Source: Candidatus Omnitrophota bacterium
Lineage (GTDB): Bacteria > Omnitrophota > Gorgyraeia > Zapsychrales > Fredricksoniimonadaceae
Assembly: GCA_017987425.1 (NCBI GenBank)
Contig: JAGNTT010000058.1
Location: forward strand, 1-10,108
Length of the DNA: 10,108 nt
Direction of reading: 5' to 3'
A program made the translations under genes and the position numbers. Of this stretch, positions 1 through 7,042 are shown piece after piece. The notes under the pieces were generated by a model. It was not told where the DNA came from and made no database searches. It saw only the letters and a list, made by a program, of their open reading frames with translations. Within the stretch, counting starts at the first letter, position 1; the number at the start of each line of letters is the position of its first letter.

Positions 1-227
1 AGCTTTCAAAGAAATCTTTGGATGAAGCGAATGAACTCTTTCGTCTTGCCAATTTGCGTTACAGCGAGGGCAAGATCGATTTTCTGAATTATCTGGACCA
101 GGTGAGAACAGCAGCCGCTGCCAAGGTAAAATATTTTGAAGGATTGTTTGAATTAAGCCGGAGCATGAGCGCGCTGGAAGCATCTATCTACGTCTCATTA
201 AGGCAGGAGGATTTTTTCAATGAATAG
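1..227 (+). CDS. Outer-membrane efflux factor of the TolC/CzcC type, C-terminal tail (partial)
   Basis: The reading frame is open from base 3 to the TAG stop at 225-227, so this is the last 74 codons or so of a gene that begins before the window. The visible tail contains ANLRYSEGKIDFLNYLDQVR followed by an Ala-rich helix and LSRSMSALEASIYVS. This matches the closing helical repeat of TolC-family outer-membrane factors (A..RY..G..D.L..LD..R, then a helix that includes a LE-A motif). Known role of the family: the outer-membrane channel of a tripartite RND pump. Its stop overlaps the start of the adaptor gene by 8 nt, the usual CBA gene order of metal-efflux operons, so translational coupling is likely. 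A TTG inside the visible part (base 18) is not a real start. The fragment is short, so the family call rests on the repeat pattern plus context. Confidence 0.8.
   Translation, partial: LSKKSLDEANELFRLANLRYSEGKIDFLNYLDQVRTAAAAKVKYFEGLFELSRSMSALEASIYVSLRQEDFFNE
205..210 (+). promoter_or_regulatory. Ribosome binding site of the RND adaptor gene
   Basis: AGGAGG lies 9 nt before the ATG at 220, inside the last codons of the outer-membrane factor gene. It fixes the adaptor start and supports coupled translation. Confidence 0.75.
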
Positions 228-1215
228 GTTTATTGTGAATGGAATCATTTCACTCCTTTTTCTGTCGGTGCCTATGGCCATGGCCGCAGATCATCACGAT
301 CATGGCGGGAACAACGAGAAAGAGCATGGTCATCAACATGAGGACGGCGGACATGACGGGGATGAAGAACACGGTGATCATCACAACCATGAGGACGGTC
401 CCATCCAGTTGTCCGAAGAGTCGCAGGAATTAGGAGGCATCAAAACAGCCCGGGCCGGTTTGTCCGAGGTCGCATCCAAGGTTTCAGTGAGCGGACGCAT
501 CGCGCAGGATGTGGAAGAGGTCAAGTATGTGACCTCGCCGGAATCCGCGACGGTCGAGGAGTGCCGCGCCGCACTCGGGAGCCGCGTCAAGCAGGGAGAA
601 GTGCTTTGTACCGTCGTGCTTGATTCTAACGGAGCAAAAGGCGACATCAAAGCGCCCATAAACGGCACCGTCATTTCTGAGTTTGTTAAAAAAGGCGAGG
701 ATGTCGATGAGACGTCCGCTATCTATGCAATCGCCGATTTAAACAAGCTACCGGCCAATTTCGATATTTATGAAAAGGACATCGCCTCCGTCAAGTTGGG
801 ACAGAAGATGCTGGTGTATCCGTTGACCCATCCGGACAAGTCGTTTAAAGCAGAGATTGTGTTCATATCGCCGAGAGTTGATGAAACGACCTACACGGTC
901 AAGATCAGGGCCGTCGTCGATAATACGAATGACGCGTTGAAACTTGGAATGTCCGTGCGCGGCGAAATTTTAAGTGAAGGCGGCGGTATCACTGTTCCGG
1001 CGGCTGCCGTTCAGACGGTGGAAAATAAAACCGTTGTCTTTATGAAGACAGATAAAGGTTTTGTTCCCCAGGAAGTTAAGATCGGTGCCCAAACGAACGG
1101 TTTTACTTCGATCGAAGAAGGGATTTGCGATCATGATGAAATTGTTGTTGAAGGGGCATTCATTCTCAAATCCAAAATGATGGAAGACGAAATGGGGCAT
1201 GATCACGCCCACTGA
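220..1215 (+). CDS. Heavy-metal RND efflux periplasmic adaptor (CzcB-like), His-rich N-terminus
   Basis: This is the membrane fusion protein that joins the inner-membrane RND pump to the outer-membrane factor and may present metal to the pump. Residues 1-23 are a signal peptide ending AMA-A. Residues 24-60 are extremely His/Asp/Glu-rich, with 11 His between 25 and 57, which is typical of metal-binding extensions in Czc-type adaptors. Two lipoyl half-motifs follow (about 92-133, and 142-170 around KAPINGTVISEFVKKGEDVD). The beta-barrel domain comes next (about 175-255) and a membrane-proximal domain (about 255-320), and the protein ends in GHDHAH. At 331 residues it is short for a CzcB. The lipoyl halves are joined by only about 8 residues, so the alpha-helical hairpin that normally contacts TolC is absent. 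Cysteines at 115 and 130 lie in the lipoyl part. Metal specificity is not provable from this protein alone. Confidence 0.9.
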   Translation: MNRFIVNGIISLLFLSVPMAMAADHHDHGGNNEKEHGHQHEDGGHDGDEEHGDHHNHEDGPIQLSEESQELGGIKTARAGLSEVASKVSVSGRIAQDVEEVKYVTSPESATVEECRAALGSRVKQGEVLCTVVLDSNGAKGDIKAPINGTVISEFVKKGEDVDETSAIYAIADLNKLPANFDIYEKDIASVKLGQKMLVYPLTHPDKSFKAEIVFISPRVDETTYTVKIRAVVDNTNDALKLGMSVRGEILSEGGGITVPAAAVQTVENKTVVFMKTDKGFVPQEVKIGAQTNGFTSIEEGICDHDEIVVEGAFILKSKMMEDEMGHDHAH

Positions 1216-1222
1216 TATTTTT

Positions 1223-1230
1223 AAGGAAGG
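1223..1230 (+). promoter_or_regulatory. Ribosome binding site of the RND pump gene
   Basis: AAGGAAGG lies 5 nt before the ATG at 1236 in the 20-nt gap after the adaptor stop. It supports that start, and the gap has no room for a separate promoter or terminator. Confidence 0.65.
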
Positions 1231-1235
1231 TTCCA

Positions 1236-4200
1236 ATGCTTGAGAAACTGATCCGATTTTCGATTGTTCACAGAGTATTCATTCTCATGATGGCGCTCGC
1301 GGTGGTTGTGCTGGGTGTGTTCAATTTTCACCGTCTGCCGATCGACGCGGTGCCTGATATCACCAACGTGCAGGTGCAGATCAACACCGAGGCCCCGGGA
1401 TTTTCACCGCTCGAGACCGAGCAGCGCATCTCATTTCCCGTTGAGACCGTGATGGCCGGTCTGCCGAATTTAGATGAAACACGTTCACTGTCGCGTTACG
1501 GCCTCTCGCAAGTCACCGTGATATTTAAAGACGGGACCGATATTTATTTTGCGCGTCAATTGGTCAACGAGCGCATCCGGGAAGCGAAAGGCAATCTTCC
1601 TGAAGGCATTGAACCCGCAATGGGGCCGATCGCGACTGGCCTGGGTGAGATTTACATGTGGACAGTTGAAACCAACCCTGAGGCAAAGAAGTCCGACGGA
1701 TCTCCGTATTCGTTGTCGGACTTAAGAACCATCCAGGATTGGGTCATCAAACCGCAATTGCGCACTGTGCCCGGCGTCACAGAGGTCAATACCATCGGCG
1801 GTTATGAACGTCAGTTCCATGTGACGCCGCAGCCGGAACGTTTAACCGCGTATGGTCTGACATTTCAGGATATTCTGGAAGCTTTGGAAAAGAACAATGC
1901 CAACGTCGGCGGCGGATATATCGAACGTGCCGGTGAACAATATTTGGTGCGATCAACGGGACAGGTGGCAGGCATGGATGAAATCGGTGAGATCATCGCC
2001 GGTCATCACGAAGGCGTTCCTGTTTTTATCAAGGATATCGCACAGGTGGCGGAGGGCAAAGAATTGCGCACCGGCGCCGCGACCGAGAACGGCCGGGAAG
2101 TTGTGGTCGGGACGGTCTTTATGCTGATGGGCGAAAACAGCCGAACGGTCGCTGAGCGCGTGGATGAGCGGATGAAGGAGATCAACAAGACACTGCCTGA
2201 AGGTGTGATCGCGCGCACGGTCTACAACCGTACAACTCTGGTCGATGCCACGATCGAAACAGTGACGGAAAATCTCGTTCTTGGCGCTTTGCTGGTCATG
2301 ATTGTTCTGTTTGTGTTTCTCGGAAATTTCCGGGCTGCCGTTATCGCCGCGATGGTCATTCCGTTATCCATGCTGTTTACCATTTCAGGAATGGCCGGCA
2401 GTAAAATAAGCGCCAACTTGATGAGCCTGGGTGCGCTTGATTTCGGCATCATCATTGACGGCGCTGTCGTCATCGTTGAAAACTGCATCCGGCGTTTTTC
2501 CGAAGAACAGCATCGCCTCAAAAGAAGTCTCACCGAGGGCGAAAAGTTGGAACTTGTTTTTCTTTCTTCCAAGGAAGTGCAGAGGACGATTATCTTCGGT
2601 CAGCTCATTATCATGATTGTGTATGTGCCGGTTCTGACACTGACTGGCGTGGAAGGAAAGATGTTCCTGCCGATGGCTTTGACGGTGCTGATCGCTTTGT
2701 TCGGCGCGATGATCTTTTCGGTGACTTTTGTTCCGGCCGGGATTGCTTTGTTTTTGACAGGAAAAGTTTCGGAAGAAGAGAATTCTCTCATGAAGGGTTC
2801 ACGGAAATTTTATGAGCCGAGACTTAACTGGGCGATGGGACATCATAAAATTGTCGTCGGATGCGCTTTTGCTCTGTTTGCCCTGACGGCCGTTTTAACA
2901 ACGTTCATGGGGCGTGAGTTTATTCCGAGTCTTGATGAAGGCGACATCGCCCTGCATGCCATGCGCATTCCGGGAACGAGCGTGACCCAGGCGGTTGAGA
3001 TGCAGAAGATCGTCGAGAAGAAGATCAAGGAGCATCCGGAAGTCGATCTGGTCTTCAGCAAGATCGGGACCGCGGAGATTGCGACCGATCCCATGCCGCC
3101 AAATGTAGCGGACACGTTTGTCATGCTTAAGCCCCGCGGCGAATGGCCTGACAAAAGTTTGTCCAAAGCGGATGTGGTATCAAAGCTTGAAGAAGATCTG
3201 GAGAAAATTCCCGGCAACGCGTATGAATTCACCCAGCCGATCCAGATGCGGTTTAATGAATTGATCGCGGGCGTGCGCAGCGACGTCGCCGTCAAAATAT
3301 TCGGTGATGACATGGATGTGCTTCTGACGACGGGTCAGCAGGTCGCCAAAGTCCTCAAAGGGGTCAAGGGCGCTTCCGACGTGAAAGTCGAGCAGGTGAC
3401 GGGGCTTCCGGTCCTGACGATGAAGATCAATCGCAAGGAGGCCGCGCGGTACGGCCTGAATGTGTCGGACATCCAGGAAACAATCGCGATCGCGCTCGGC
3501 GGAAAGATTGCCGGACAGGTATTCGAAGGCGACCGAAGGTTTGATGTGATGGTCCGTCTTCCGGAAGAACTCCGTTCGGACATGGAGGCGCTTAAACGCA
3601 TGGCGATTCCGCTGCCGCAGACAGAAGCCGGGGGAAAGAGATATCTGCCTTTGGAAGCGGTTGCGGATTTTCAATTGGCACCGGGGCCGAACCAAATCAG
3701 CCGTGAAAATGGTAAACGCCGGATTGTGGTGACAGCGAACGTCCGCGGCCGTGATATCGGATCATTCGTCGGGGAATCCCAGCATCTGATCGAACAGCAG
3801 GTCCAGGTCCCCGCCGGTTACTGGACGGACTGGGGCGGGCAATTCGAACAGATGATATCGGCCGCTAAACGGTTAAGCATCGTCGTGCCTGCGGCGCTCG
3901 GAATGATCTTTGTGCTATTGTTGATGGCATTGGGGTCGGTCAAAGACGCTCTGATTGTCTTTACCGGAATCCCTCTGGCATTGACGGGGGGCATCGCGGC
4001 GTTGTGTCTGCGCGGCATTCCGCTGTCGATTTCAGCGGGAGTTGGTTTCATCGCGCTTTCGGGCGTTGCGGTACTCAACGGTCTGGTCATGATTTCGTTC
4101 ATCAATCGTCTGCGTCAGGAAGGGCAGCCGCTGAATCTGGCGGTCACACAGGGAGCGCTCACGCGTCTGCGTCCCGTTCTCATGACGGCTCTGGTCGCTT

Positions 4201-4376
4201 CGCTTGGGTTTATCCCCATGGCCCTTGCCACCGGACGCGGGGCGGAGGTTCAGAAACCGCTGGCCACCGTCGTGATCGGAGGGATACTTTCGTCCACCAT
4301 TCTGACATTGATCGTGCTGCCTGTGCTTTACCAAATCTTTCACCGTCAAGATGAAGGCAGGTCTGCGGATCTTTGA
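1236..4376 (+). CDS. czcA: Heavy-metal efflux RND pump, CzcA type (divalent cation signature)
   Basis: This is the inner-membrane proton-driven pump of the tripartite system, exporting metal from periplasm or cytoplasm. At 1046 residues it is full length. It has the usual N-terminal helix (about 12-30), the LPIDAVPDITNVQVQ motif just after it, two periplasmic halves and two bundles of transmembrane helices (about 340-530 and 860-1035). Helix 4 carries DFGIIIDGAVVIVEN, placing D402, D408 and E415 exactly at the numbering of the proton-relay acids of CzcA from Cupriavidus. The porter region has EGDIALHAMRIPGTSVTQAV and GTAEIATDPMPPNVADTF, as in Czc-type proteins. The methionines that line the Cu(I)/Ag(I) path of CusA are not seen at the matching motifs. 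It therefore most likely handles Zn, Co, Cd or Ni. It is the last gene of the efflux operon in this window. The exact metal is an inference. Confidence 0.95.
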   Translation: MLEKLIRFSIVHRVFILMMALAVVVLGVFNFHRLPIDAVPDITNVQVQINTEAPGFSPLETEQRISFPVETVMAGLPNLDETRSLSRYGLSQVTVIFKDGTDIYFARQLVNERIREAKGNLPEGIEPAMGPIATGLGEIYMWTVETNPEAKKSDGSPYSLSDLRTIQDWVIKPQLRTVPGVTEVNTIGGYERQFHVTPQPERLTAYGLTFQDILEALEKNNANVGGGYIERAGEQYLVRSTGQVAGMDEIGEIIAGHHEGVPVFIKDIAQVAEGKELRTGAATENGREVVVGTVFMLMGENSRTVAERVDERMKEINKTLPEGVIARTVYNRTTLVDATIETVTENLVLGALLVMIVLFVFLGNFRAAVIAAMVIPLSMLFTISGMAGSKISANLMSLGALDFGIIIDGAVVIVENCIRRFSEEQHRLKRSLTEGEKLELVFLSSKEVQRTIIFGQLIIMIVYVPVLTLTGVEGKMFLPMALTVLIALFGAMIFSVTFVPAGIALFLTGKVSEEENSLMKGSRKFYEPRLNWAMGHHKIVVGCAFALFALTAVLTTFMGREFIPSLDEGDIALHAMRIPGTSVTQAVEMQKIVEKKIKEHPEVDLVFSKIGTAEIATDPMPPNVADTFVMLKPRGEWPDKSLSKADVVSKLEEDLEKIPGNAYEFTQPIQMRFNELIAGVRSDVAVKIFGDDMDVLLTTGQQVAKVLKGVKGASDVKVEQVTGLPVLTMKINRKEAARYGLNVSDIQETIAIALGGKIAGQVFEGDRRFDVMVRLPEELRSDMEALKRMAIPLPQTEAGGKRYLPLEAVADFQLAPGPNQISRENGKRRIVVTANVRGRDIGSFVGESQHLIEQQVQVPAGYWTDWGGQFEQMISAAKRLSIVVPAALGMIFVLLLMALGSVKDALIVFTGIPLALTGGIAALCLRGIPLSISAGVGFIALSGVAVLNGLVMISFINRLRQEGQPLNLAVTQGALTRLRPVLMTALVASLGFIPMALATGRGAEVQKPLATVVIGGILSSTILTLIVLPVLYQIFHRQDEGRSADL

Positions 4377-4383
4377 ATGGACA

Positions 4384-4441
4384 GTTGATGGGAGATTGTT
4401 GATGGCGGATAGTTGTCTTCTATCCGCTATCAACGATCACC
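4384..4441 (+). repeat. Tandem-repeat-derived imperfect hairpin after the efflux operon
   Basis: GTTGATGG occurs at 4384-4391 and again at 4398-4405, in two similar 14-15 nt units. The second unit, 4398-4412, pairs with 4420-4434 (14 of 15 positions) around a 7-nt loop. The stem can be extended outward by 4394-4397 with 4435-4438 and, after an A-A mismatch, by 4391-4392 with 4440-4441. It follows the pump stop codon by about 20 nt, so it could end transcription or protect the 3' end of the message. No run of T follows the stem, which argues against a classic intrinsic terminator. The repeat character suggests a small dispersed intergenic element, which cannot be tested with one copy. Confidence 0.55.
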
Positions 4442-4484
4442 AATAAACTTGCGGGCATATCTTCATTAATTTATTTAGTTTGTT

Positions 4485-4511
4485 TTGACAACGAGGGCAC
4501 TGTGCTATAAT
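4485..4511 (+). promoter_or_regulatory. Sigma-70 promoter, near-consensus with extended -10, for the metal uptake/copper unit
   Basis: TTGACA is at 4485-4490 and TATAAT at 4506-4511, both perfect matches, with a 15-bp spacer. The base triplet TGC directly before the -10 makes an extended -10. An AT-rich stretch at 4461-4486 could act as an UP element. The short spacer is below the 17-bp optimum, but the extended -10 may compensate. The spacer contains the small palindrome GCAC-T-GTGC (4497-4505), a possible operator half-site pair. Expected transcription would start near 4517-4519, which coincides with the ATG at 4518. No MerR-type 19-20 bp spacer and no clear CopY or Fur box is seen. Confidence 0.75.
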
Positions 4512-4517
4512 CCAGCC

Positions 4518-4874
4518 ATGTTCAGGCTGATTGCAACAATCACCGCATTTTTATTTTTCGTCTGGCTTATTCCGATGGGTATATATATCAAAGCATCCCA
4601 GGAGAAAACAGCCTGCGGCGGCCAGCGCGCCATCTGTCTGTGCAGTCATCAGCAGGCGAAAGTCAAAGGTAATCCCGCTGAAGGATACAATTTTAAAAAT
4701 GGTTCCGCGAACAATAAAGAATCCAATGCCTCCGGCGGCGGAGCGGGACATTATTTTCTGGCCGCGCATCTTCCTATTAAGAACAGTCTGAGCAGTTCTC
4801 TTTTTGAAAGCCGGATGGTTCTTGCCTACCGCAATCCTTTCCTCAAATCCATCGAGCATATCCCCAAAGTTTAA
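4518..4874 (+). CDS. Small membrane-anchored or exported protein with Cys/His motif, function unknown
   Basis: I do not recognise this 118-residue protein with confidence. Residues 4-24 form a hydrophobic helix (signal anchor or signal peptide). Just after it comes C33-X6-C40-X-C42-X-H44, within TACGGQRAICLCSHQ, which could bind a soft metal. The middle (about 60-78) is rich in Asn, Ser and Gly, and the C-terminal part, LAYRNPFLKSIEHIPKV, is conserved-looking but unassigned. The frame is open further upstream, and a TTG at 4485 would give 129 residues, but that TTG is the -35 box itself, so ATG 4518 is the realistic start. Start and predicted transcription start coincide, so the message is probably leaderless. 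It is first in the unit, directly before the TonB-dependent receptor. Small Cys-containing proteins next to copper TonB receptors (for example the DUF2946 type) are a possible analogy, not a demonstrated match. Confidence 0.7.
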   Translation: MFRLIATITAFLFFVWLIPMGIYIKASQEKTACGGQRAICLCSHQQAKVKGNPAEGYNFKNGSANNKESNASGGGAGHYFLAAHLPIKNSLSSSLFESRMVLAYRNPFLKSIEHIPKV

Positions 4875-4956
4875 TCCTCTTAAACTTCATTCGTTTTCCA
4901 AACCGTACAGGGCATCGTATGCCTTAATTCCCGTGTTTTAATTGAGGAGGATTAAA
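4870..4956 (+). promoter_or_regulatory. Possible structured leader masking the receptor ribosome binding site
   Basis: TTTAATCCTC (4870-4879) is the exact reverse complement of GAGGATTAAA (4947-4956), which contains half of the AGGAGG ribosome binding site (4945-4950) and the A of the receptor ATG. An inner hairpin, GGCAT-CGT-ATGCC, sits at 4911-4923, and AAAC (4882-4885) can pair with GTTT (4935-4938). The left arm overlaps the stop codon of the preceding gene, so ribosomes finishing that gene would open the stem. This suggests translational coupling or a regulated leader. It does not resemble a cobalamin riboswitch: it is too short and I see no conserved box. Confidence 0.4.
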
Positions 4957-7040
4957 TGTTTGTATTATCAAGAGTTGTTTTAGTTTTGATGGGTGTTTTC
5001 TGTCTTTCATCCGGCGTTTATGCTGAGGAAAGCCGTGAATTGACCTTGCCGGAAGTAGTTGTTTCGGCCAACAGAGAAAAAGAGTCTATGACGGTTGCAA
5101 CGACACAAAAAGCCGAAGAGACTTTGCGACAGATCCCCGGCGGAGTGGACCTTATTTCTCAAGATGATTATAAGACCGGCCGGTCGACCATGATCACGGA
5201 TGTCTTGGGATATTCCCCGGGTGTCTTTGCTCAACAAAGGGATACCGGCGCCCAGGAATCGCGTGTGTCCATCCGCGGATCGGGAGTTCAGAGAACATTT
5301 CATTTGCGGGGCATCAAGCTCCTGCAGGACGGTCTTCCCGTCAATGACGCCGACGGCTCGGGTGATTTCTATCGTGTTGAACCTTTGTCGACCGAATACA
5401 CCGAGGTCTACCGCGGCGGTAATGCCATGCGATACGGATCGACGACGCTGGGAGGGGCCATTAATTTTGTCTCACCCACCGGCTATGATGCGGACAAGCT
5501 GCAGGGAAGGTTTGAAGGTGGAAGTTTCGGCTATATCCGCTCCCAGATCTCTTCCGGCCAGGTGCTTGGTCCGGCCGATTATTATGTTTCCGTCAGTCAA
5601 TTCAAACAGGATGGTTTTCGAGATCACACCCAGCAGGATAACCATTATGAATTTGCCAATGTTGGATACAAGATCAATGATGAATGGGAATCGCGCGTTT
5701 ATGCCAACAATGCGGTGATCAAGGCGAAATTGGGCGGGGGACTTCGAAAGTCACAGATGCTCAGTGATCCGACGCAGGCCAATGCGTCCAGCGTCTCCGG
5801 CAATCAGAAGCGGGACATGGAATATTTCCGCATCGCGAATAAAACAACCTACCAGCAGGACGATGTCCGGTTTGATTTCAGTTTGTTCGGATCGAAAATG
5901 GACATGTTCCATCCCATCTTTCAGGTTTTGGATATCGATACCATTAATTATGGCGGGGAGATTCTTTTTACCAATACCGCCGACTGGATGGACAAGGAGA
6001 ATCAACTGACAGTCGGGTTCAGCCCCACGTTGGTCTATTACACGGATGACCGTTATGTTAATTCCGGCGGCACCAAAGGTGCACGCACAGCTGAGTTTGA
6101 CAACAAGGCGTACAATCTGGACCTGTATCTGGAAGACCAATTGAAGTTTGCCGACCGCTGGTCGTTGGTGCAAGGTGTACAGTTGAGTTATGCCGACCGT
6201 CAGATCACGGATTATTTTCAGACCAACGGCGATGACAGCGGGAATGCGGTTTATCGTTCGATCAATCCGAAAGCGGGAATTCTCTATGACCTGACCGAGA
6301 CCTCGCAGGCGTTTTTCGGATATTCCCGCAGCTATGAACCGCCGACATTCTCGGAACTCTTTAACAGTTCCGGTGACTTTCTCAACAACAAAGCCCAGCG
6401 CGGTCATACATGGGAAACAGGCGTGCGCGGCGAAGAAGGGATCTTCGGTTACGACGCCACATACTATTATTCCATTCTCGACAAGGAATTGCTGAGTTTA
6501 AGCGACAGCTTGGGCAATCCGCTTGGGACCATCAATGCCCGCGGTGAAACGGTCCATCAAGGGATCGAGCTCGGCGGCAAGATTGATCTGTGGGAAGGAC
6601 TTTTAGTCAGAGATGAAGACAAGCAGGACAAATTGTATACGCACGGTGTCTATAACTGGAGCCGCTTCCGTTTCGACGGCGATCCGGTCTACGGGAATAA
6701 TCAGCTTCCGAGTCTTCCGGAGCATTTCGTGAAGATGGAGTTGATTTATGAACATCCGACGGGAATCTACTTCGGGCCCAATTGGGAACGCGTGGCTTCC
6801 AAGTACCCTATCGACATGGCGAATACTTATTTTGCGGATACTTATAATATTTGGGGGATGAAAGTCGGTTATAAAACGTCCAAAGGTCTGTCCCTGTTTT
6901 TGGAAGGGAAGAACATCACCGATGAAATCTATGCGGCTTCTACCGGTATTGTCAACAATGCCGCCGGACTGGATACCAACGCGGTCTTCAATCCCGGCAA
7001 CGGCCGCGCGTGGTACGGCGGCGTGGAATGGAAATGGTAA
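4956..7040 (+). CDS. TonB-dependent outer-membrane receptor, FecA-like
   Basis: This is an outer-membrane gated beta-barrel that imports a metal or metal complex using TonB energy. Residues 1-23 are a signal peptide (ends GVYA-E). A TonB box-like segment, LPEVVVSA, lies at 31-38. The plug domain follows, with ADVLGYSPG-type features (VLGYSPGVFAQQR), RVSIRGSGVQRTFHLRGI, QDGLPVNDADGSGDF and YGSTTLGGAINFVSP, all characteristic of FecA-type receptors. The rest, from about residue 175, is the barrel, which ends WYGGVEWKW with an aromatic last residue as needed for BamA recognition. At 694 residues it is full length. There is no N-terminal signalling domain, so it does not use FecR-type surface signalling. 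AGGAGG at 4945-4950 fixes the start. The ligand is unknown: the family suggests iron or a siderophore, whereas the neighbours suggest copper. Confidence 0.92.
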   Translation: MFVLSRVVLVLMGVFCLSSGVYAEESRELTLPEVVVSANREKESMTVATTQKAEETLRQIPGGVDLISQDDYKTGRSTMITDVLGYSPGVFAQQRDTGAQESRVSIRGSGVQRTFHLRGIKLLQDGLPVNDADGSGDFYRVEPLSTEYTEVYRGGNAMRYGSTTLGGAINFVSPTGYDADKLQGRFEGGSFGYIRSQISSGQVLGPADYYVSVSQFKQDGFRDHTQQDNHYEFANVGYKINDEWESRVYANNAVIKAKLGGGLRKSQMLSDPTQANASSVSGNQKRDMEYFRIANKTTYQQDDVRFDFSLFGSKMDMFHPIFQVLDIDTINYGGEILFTNTADWMDKENQLTVGFSPTLVYYTDDRYVNSGGTKGARTAEFDNKAYNLDLYLEDQLKFADRWSLVQGVQLSYADRQITDYFQTNGDDSGNAVYRSINPKAGILYDLTETSQAFFGYSRSYEPPTFSELFNSSGDFLNNKAQRGHTWETGVRGEEGIFGYDATYYYSILDKELLSLSDSLGNPLGTINARGETVHQGIELGGKIDLWEGLLVRDEDKQDKLYTHGVYNWSRFRFDGDPVYGNNQLPSLPEHFVKMELIYEHPTGIYFGPNWERVASKYPIDMANTYFADTYNIWGMKVGYKTSKGLSLFLEGKNITDEIYAASTGIVNNAAGLDTNAVFNPGNGRAWYGGVEWKW

Positions 7041-7042
7041 TT

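Noticed and set aside
3180..3695. Minus-strand open frame of 171 codons inside the pump gene
   Set aside because: Shadow of the CzcA-type gene; no start signals and a composition unlike the window's proteins.
1236..4376. CusA-type Cu(I)/Ag(I) pump
   Set aside because: The helix 4 motif and porter segments match the Czc type, and the methionine pairs of CusA are not seen at the matching places.
4485..4517. Extended start (TTG 4485) for the 118-residue protein
   Set aside because: The TTG is part of the TTGACA -35 box and the added residues include the -10 box; the ATG at 4518 gives a normal membrane helix at the N-terminus.
4875..4955. Cobalamin or other known riboswitch before the TonB receptor
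   Set aside because: The gap is only 81 nt and shows no conserved riboswitch box; only the ribosome-binding-site pairing is supported.
5751..6407. Minus-strand open frame of 218 codons inside the receptor gene
   Set aside because: It is antisense to a clear TonB receptor, has no ribosome binding site or recognisable motif, and is explained by codon bias of the sense gene.
7010..7042. GTG 7010 start for the PepSY protein
   Set aside because: It would overlap the receptor by about 30 nt and add a short Arg/Met stub; the ATG right after the receptor stop starts a typical n-region before the HRWVG helix.
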